Assembly (NCBI GenBank): GCA_020028595.1
Contig: JAIBHQ010000028.1
Span: 1-9,287 of the forward strand
Direction of reading: 5' to 3'
Length of the DNA stretch: 9,287 bases
DNA from: Nitrospirota bacterium
GTDB taxonomy: Bacteria > Nitrospirota > Nitrospiria > Nitrospirales > Nitrospiraceae
Positions 5,365-9,287 of the stretch are shown in pieces. The notes beneath the pieces were generated by a model, which was given only the letters and a program-made list of their open reading frames with translations, made no database searches and was not told the DNA's origin. The position numbers were made by a program, and so were the translations under genes. Each line of letters opens with the position of its first letter. Within the stretch, counting starts at the first letter, position 1.

Positions 5365-6081
5365 CTATTCCCACGTCCGCGGCTTCTGGCCAGCCCCGTC
5401 GTACTCGCCCATGATGATCTTCCAGATCTGCTCATCCTTCAACTCGAACTCCCACCGCGGCATCGCGGATTTCCACGGCATGCCTTCGACTGAAAGCCCG
5501 ACTCCGCCCTTCTTGATCCGCCAGAACAGATAGCTTTCCTGCAACATCGCAATCGTCGTCGGATCCTTGAAGTTCGCCGGCGGCGGATTGAACCCGCGCG
5601 AGGCCGGCCCTTTGCCGTCGAACAGGCCATGGCAGGGCGAGCAGTAGGCGGCATAGAGCCCTTTGCCCTGCATGACATTCTCCGGTGTATTGGGAACGGG
5701 ATTCGACATGGCCGCAAATTCTCCTGGAGGCGCCGGGTGAACCGTGCGGTTCTCCGCAGGCGGCGCCGTGCTGGACGCCGTGCTCGTATAGGTCTGCCAG
5801 CCCACCAGGAGCGGAAACAACGCCAGCACCGCCAGACGCGCCATCTTCATGGTGCCGTCCTGGCCATCCCCGCTGATGAAGCGGAAAATGGGGCCCAGGA
5901 ATGACTCCATCGACGTCCCGCTGAGCGTCATGAAGATCATGATTCCTGAAAACGTGAGCATGAGGTACAGCATGATCAAGCTGGCCGGCAGCGGCGCCGT
6001 GAACAACGGCATGCCGAATTTGAAAAAGATGTAGAGGCCGACCATCAGTAGCGCTGGCTTCAGATGTATGCCGCCTTTCAT
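5365..6081 (-). CDS. Membrane-anchored monoheme cytochrome c
   Basis: This 238-aa protein begins with two hydrophobic helices (about residues 8-28 and 33-53) and a third (about 80-97), then a Pro/Ala-rich linker and one class I cytochrome c domain. The heme site is CSPCH at 147-151. M207 (SAMPRWEF) before the terminal helix DEQIWKIIMGEY is the likely sixth ligand. The domain should lie in the periplasm, tethered to the membrane. The ATG has a strong GAGGAAGGA Shine-Dalgarno 4 nt upstream. It is in the middle of the minus-strand cluster, 43 nt after the preceding cytochrome gene and 40 nt before the heme b gene. It probably relays electrons to or from the bd-like oxidase. The multi-helix anchor is larger than a plain membrane tether needs, which suggests contact with another membrane subunit. 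Confidence 0.9.
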   Translation of the reverse strand: MKGGIHLKPALLMVGLYIFFKFGMPLFTAPLPASLIMLYLMLTFSGIMIFMTLSGTSMESFLGPIFRFISGDGQDGTMKMARLAVLALFPLLVGWQTYTSTASSTAPPAENRTVHPAPPGEFAAMSNPVPNTPENVMQGKGLYAAYCSPCHGLFDGKGPASRGFNPPPANFKDPTTIAMLQESYLFWRIKKGGVGLSVEGMPWKSAMPRWEFELKDEQIWKIIMGEYDGAGQKPRTWE

Positions 6082-6124
6082 AGCGTCCTTCCTCGTTAAG
6101 AGCTCAGCTCTGCCGCGCCATTAA

Positions 6125-6829
6125 CTATTGAACGATTGCCCCTGGCACCATCGCCACAAGCCCCGCGGTACCCATGTCCGCTTTCTTCGTCTTCCCCTTC
6201 GCCTTGCTCTTCGCGGGTGATGGCGAAGATGGGCCCCGCGCAGGGGCGGTTGCAGACACCGGCACCGGCTGTCCGGGCATCGTGATTTCAGACGGACTGA
6301 TCGTGATCGGTTCACCGCTCATCTGCTGCAGAAACGCGATCACCGACAGGATTTCGTTGTTCGTCAAGCCGATCGGGTTCTTGTTGATATGGGGCATCCG
6401 CGCCGGATAGTCCTTGGGCGGCCCCTCGTGCCGATAGTCCAGATAAATGTAGGCTTGCGGCTGCGTCAGGCTCTCATAAATAAATTCCCGCGAGAGCTTG
6501 GCGCCGATGCCCTTCAGATCCGGGCAGCGAGCCGATTCGCTGGGTCCAATCGAGTGACACAGGGCACATTGGCCCTTGCTGAAGAAAATCTTCTGCCCGA
6601 TCACCGCCATATCGTTCGCCGTTTTGATGCTGGCCACATCGAACTTCTCCTCGGCGGGAGGCAGCGAGGCCATTTGCGGCACGCTGAGCGCGACCAGCGA
6701 AAAAATTCCCAGCACGATCATGACAAACCCGATGACGCGGGGGAACCGTGATTGGATAAAGAGCAGAATCAGGACGCCCACGCCGATGACGCCAAGACCG
6801 AGCAATTGCAATAGTGCGACTTCGCTCAT
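6125..6829 (-). CDS. Membrane-anchored monoheme cytochrome c with Lys/Pro/Ala-rich tail
   Basis: This 234-aa protein has two N-terminal hydrophobic helices (about residues 5-25 and 32-51), then a class I cytochrome c domain with heme site CALCH at 88-92 and likely axial M145 (ARMPHINKNP), followed by the helix NNEILSVIAFLQQM. From about residue 177 it continues as a low-complexity tail rich in Pro, Ser, Ala and Lys, including KSKAKGKTKK, ending in a mildly hydrophobic stretch. The tail resembles the one on the membrane protein encoded at 8736-9287. The ATG has GGGGA a few nt upstream. The gene follows the bd-like oxidase gene by 42 nt, and is a candidate direct electron donor to it or a cytochrome subunit of the same complex. 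Confidence 0.9.
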   Translation of the reverse strand: MSEVALLQLLGLGVIGVGVLILLFIQSRFPRVIGFVMIVLGIFSLVALSVPQMASLPPAEEKFDVASIKTANDMAVIGQKIFFSKGQCALCHSIGPSESARCPDLKGIGAKLSREFIYESLTQPQAYIYLDYRHEGPPKDYPARMPHINKNPIGLTNNEILSVIAFLQQMSGEPITISPSEITMPGQPVPVSATAPARGPSSPSPAKSKAKGKTKKADMGTAGLVAMVPGAIVQ

Positions 6830-6871
6830 AATCCCCTGCCCATGTAATCCGACATGAAGTGCGCCTCTTCG

Positions 6872-8710
6872 TTAGTGTGCCTTCGAACGATCAAGCTCGG
6901 GCGACCCGCCGGCCATGGCAGGCATTGCGCCATGGCCCGCCTTGGCTTTGTCCCCCATGGTCGCGACCCAGAAAATGAAGGCCACGAGCATGCAGAAAAG
7001 AAATGTGTTCAGCGACATAAAAGCCGCGGCATAGCCCAGCGCGGGTGAATAGGCGTACTCGGAGTTGTCCCGCATGACGCCATAGATGTGCCAGTGCACC
7101 CGGGACGATGACCGCGCATACCCCATCAAGGTCATCAGCAGGATGACCATGACCGCGTTCAAGACCAACGCGTAGCCGGCGCGCGGCGGCATGCGTCCCC
7201 AGATCATTTCCGTGGTGGTCCTGGCGCTCCGAAGCAACAGCGCCGTGAGCGGGGTGATCGTGAGCATGACAAAAATCACGATCAGCACCTGCGCAACCGA
7301 GAAATAGTTGATCCGGACGATGGCCGGCACGAAATAGCCCCAGACACCCAGCACAATCACGACGATCGCCGCCACCCCGAGCACGCCGCTCATGACCGCT
7401 CTGGCCAGCTTGGCCCAGGTGGCCGTCTCTTCCTTGCCGGCCCGCCAGTACATGATGAAGCTCATGAACGTCACCAGGATCATGAGGTTCGCCACGGTCA
7501 TTTTCGCCGACATGACGCCGAACACGCCAAGCAGGGGATGGTGCGTGCCGCCCAGCTTCCGGGCCTCTTCCAGGCTGGCGACCAGCGAGTGGGGCGTCAT
7601 CCAGACCCCCAGGCACAACAGCAGGATGACCAGCATCGCCATGATCGGCTTCTTGTATTTGGCTTCGGCGCCGGGAATGCGGTGCGTGATCCCGAGCCAG
7701 AAATAATAATTGGAGCCCAGGAAAAGCACCCCAATGAGCATCGCCTGGAGAATAAAGAGCCAGGAGAGGAATCCGCCCATGAGCGTAATGCCCATCTGCT
7801 GGTTGTATTGATAAATCTCGCGCATCAGCCAGTACCCGGCAAAGGGCAGCGGCAACAGCCCGAACACGCCGATAAAATTTCCAACGTAGCCCATCCAGTC
7901 GTAATGCTCGCGCTCCTCGGCGGACTTGGCCGACAGGTAGCGGACGCCGGCATAGGCGCCGCAGATGTAGCCGCCCAGCACGACATTCGCAATCAGCCGA
8001 TGGATATTGACCGGCCACCAGGTGGGATTCCACGTCGCCGCCCAGGCGCGGGCGACGTTCGATCCTTCCGCAATGACAACCGGACTGGCCTGGAACGTTG
8101 CCCAGGAGTTCGGGATGACCATGATGAAAAATGCGAAGAAGTTCAGCAGGAAACCCAGGAAGAGATGAAAGACCTTCGCACGCCCCTCCTGCATCACATC
8201 CCAGCCGTACCAATACAGGTAGAGCGTCGCCGTTTCCAGAAGAAACAGTCCGCAGTACGCGATAAACGACGGGAAGAAGATATCCGTCAGGTAGGTCATC
8301 AGCTTGGGATAGAAGCTGATCAGCAGAAACAATAAAATACCGCCAAAGAGCGCCGTCGTGGCATACGACGAGGTCAGGAGCTTGGTAAACTCCTTGGCCA
8401 GCTTGTCGTACCGCTTTTCTCCCGTTTTCCATCCGACGATTTCACACAGCCACGCAAAAATCGGTACCCCGAGTACGAACCCCGCCAGCAGCAAATGGAG
8501 TTGGGCAACGACCCAGATAATGTTCCGGCTGCCGCCTAACTGAGGGATATCCCGATAACTGACTGCCGCCGACGCGCTCGCCGCATCTTCCGCCCATCCC
8601 GCGACAGGGACCCCGAGCAATCCGGCCAGCAATGCCAGCCCGACGACAGACAGGCCCCATAGGTTCAGCCTGCCTGGGTCTTGTCCTTGCAAAGCCTCGT
8701 GGTTCCTCAT
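6872..8710 (-). CDS. Cytochrome bd-like terminal oxidase subunit (divergent CydA type)
   Basis: This 612-aa protein has about 13 membrane helices plus an N-terminal signal-like helix (15-40). The first half follows CydA by eye: H72 in AQLHLLLAGFVLG corresponds to the heme b595 ligand (His19 in E. coli); E159 in LFLLETATLYLYWYGWD to Glu107, including the conserved GWD; and H237 in NIHRLIANVVLGGYICGA to the b558 ligand (His186). The second half differs: no typical quinol-binding Q-loop is seen, the heme b558 Met has no clear match (M404 in GVMSAKMTVAN is one option), and extra helices extend the protein. Histidines cluster at H374, H390-H391 and H539/H541. The start has GAGGAGA about 5 nt upstream. 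No CydB lies in the window. Surrounded by cytochrome c genes, it is probably the catalytic subunit of an oxygen-reducing complex, perhaps taking electrons from cytochrome c rather than quinol. Nitrospira genomes carry such a bd-like candidate oxidase; its chemistry here is inferred. Confidence 0.8.
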   Translation of the reverse strand: MRNHEALQGQDPGRLNLWGLSVVGLALLAGLLGVPVAGWAEDAASASAAVSYRDIPQLGGSRNIIWVVAQLHLLLAGFVLGVPIFAWLCEIVGWKTGEKRYDKLAKEFTKLLTSSYATTALFGGILLFLLISFYPKLMTYLTDIFFPSFIAYCGLFLLETATLYLYWYGWDVMQEGRAKVFHLFLGFLLNFFAFFIMVIPNSWATFQASPVVIAEGSNVARAWAATWNPTWWPVNIHRLIANVVLGGYICGAYAGVRYLSAKSAEEREHYDWMGYVGNFIGVFGLLPLPFAGYWLMREIYQYNQQMGITLMGGFLSWLFILQAMLIGVLFLGSNYYFWLGITHRIPGAEAKYKKPIMAMLVILLLCLGVWMTPHSLVASLEEARKLGGTHHPLLGVFGVMSAKMTVANLMILVTFMSFIMYWRAGKEETATWAKLARAVMSGVLGVAAIVVIVLGVWGYFVPAIVRINYFSVAQVLIVIFVMLTITPLTALLLRSARTTTEMIWGRMPPRAGYALVLNAVMVILLMTLMGYARSSSRVHWHIYGVMRDNSEYAYSPALGYAAAFMSLNTFLFCMLVAFIFWVATMGDKAKAGHGAMPAMAGGSPELDRSKAH

Positions 8711-8735
8711 GACAATCTCCTCAACCCTCTGCGCG

Positions 8736-9287
8736 TTAGGCTTTCTTCGGTTTCACGGCCGCTTTCTTATCCGGCGCGGGCGCCTTCCCCTTGCTCTTCT
8801 TGGCCTTCGCTTCGAGCGTTTGCACCGACGCCTCGGCCTGTGTCAGCACGCGCTCCGCCTTCTGGAGCGCCTCCGTCGGCTTCAACACCGGCGCGGCTTT
8901 CTTTTCGTCTTGCTTATACGACTCATGCGGATGCGGCGTCGTCACGGGCATGACCACCCACAGCAACAGCACCATCGCGATACCCACGGCCATGACCACC
9001 GTCAACATCAGCGGCTGATCGGCCGGCACCCGCATCAGATCCCATTGATGGACCCGCGCTTCGTAGGAAGCCGCCGCCGGACTGGCCGCATCCGCCTGCC
9101 GCTGCACCAGCTTGCCGAACAGGAACAGCCCTCCCAGCGTCAGCGCCAGCAGCACGACCGCCGCGACACTCCCCCAGGCTGTCAGTTCGATACTGATCCG
9201 CTCGGCAATCGGAATCACCTTCAGCAGTTCACTATCCAGAATCCTGGCCACGACAGCCTTGGAGCCGGCGATCGTCTGGCGTTCAAG
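8736..9287 (-). CDS. Two-helix membrane protein with Lys/Ala-rich tail, 5' end outside the window
   Basis: I do not recognise this protein. The stop is TAA at 8736-8738. The frame is open to the right edge: a GTG at 9249-9251 gives 171 aa, but twelve more codons before it (ERQTIAGSKAV...) read naturally and have no stop or clear start, so the gene is probably cut by the window. Counting from the GTG, two membrane helices lie at about 25-47 and 80-103, joined by a soluble loop of about 30 residues, followed by PHPHES (106-111) and a helical tail very rich in Lys and Ala. No heme motif is visible in this part. It lies 25 nt upstream of the bd-like oxidase gene, so it is probably an accessory or structural subunit. 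A two-helix protein recalls oxidase subunit II without its copper domain, but I see no motif to support that. Confidence 0.7.
   Translation of the reverse strand, partial: LERQTIAGSKAVVARILDSELLKVIPIAERISIELTAWGSVAAVVLLALTLGGLFLFGKLVQRQADAASPAAASYEARVHQWDLMRVPADQPLMLTVVMAVGIAMVLLLWVVMPVTTPHPHESYKQDEKKAAPVLKPTEALQKAERVLTQAEASVQTLEAKAKKSKGKAPAPDKKAAVKPKKA

Noticed and set aside
4464..5414. 316-codon plus-strand frame opposite the heme b gene
   Set aside because: Antisense shadow with His/Arg-rich composition and no motif; the minus strand has a signal peptide, family motifs and operon spacing.
7538..8335. 265-codon plus-strand frame opposite the bd-like oxidase gene
   Set aside because: Charged, Gln/His/Arg-rich translation without domain features, lying fully antisense to a well supported gene; a shadow frame of high-GC coding DNA.
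6891..8432. 513-codon minus-strand frame overlapping the oxidase in another frame
   Set aside because: Gly/Arg/Ala/His-rich low-information translation; the overlapping frame gives a proper multi-helix membrane protein with CydA motifs.
1..9287. CRISPR array, transposase, integrase or toxin-antitoxin genes
   Set aside because: No regularly spaced repeats and no recognisable mobility or toxin proteins were seen on either strand.

Overview
The window looks like chromosomal DNA from a Nitrospira-type nitrite oxidiser (phylum Nitrospirota). This is an inference from gene content: a divergent cytochrome bd-like oxidase encoded beside several membrane-anchored c-type cytochromes and a heme b subunit related to NxrC. 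I remember a bd-like candidate terminal oxidase from Nitrospira genomes, but I could not run a search to confirm the taxon. GC content is moderately high and nearly all of the DNA is coding.

Left part (1-1880): a tRNA-Asn(GUU) ends in a long perfect hairpin that can terminate transcription from both sides. Facing it on the minus strand is a two-gene unit, an HD-domain protein overlapping a YjbQ-family protein by 10 nt. Next comes a short stretch without protein genes. It holds a minus-strand tRNA-Thr(CGU) with a near-consensus sigma70 promoter, a 29-nt copy of that tRNA's 3' end about 180 bp away, a shorter inverted copy, and three GC-rich hairpins. This looks like the scar of a tRNA-associated insertion.

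Middle (1879-3465): a putative lipoprotein (minus strand, TTG start) and a UbiA-type prenyltransferase (plus strand) are divergent across 96 bp. The ubiA-like gene has a good promoter whose expected start point falls on its ATG, so its message may be leaderless.

Right part (3484-9287): a single minus-strand gene cluster, entered from beyond the right edge, fills about 5.8 kb. In transcription order it encodes a two-helix membrane protein with a Lys/Ala-rich tail (5' end outside the window), a 612-aa bd-like oxidase subunit, two membrane-anchored monoheme cytochromes c, a membrane-anchored periplasmic heme b protein of the ethylbenzene dehydrogenase/NxrC gamma type, and a diheme cytochrome c lipoprotein. 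Gaps are 25-43 nt and the last pair overlaps by 4 nt. No CydB, molybdopterin enzyme, iron-sulfur subunit or heme-copper oxidase subunit is present in the window. The simplest reading is a respiratory complex in which periplasmic cytochromes deliver electrons to a bd-like, possibly cytochrome c-oxidising, oxygen reductase. The UbiA homologue next to it makes quinone precursors, but it is on the opposite strand and separately transcribed.
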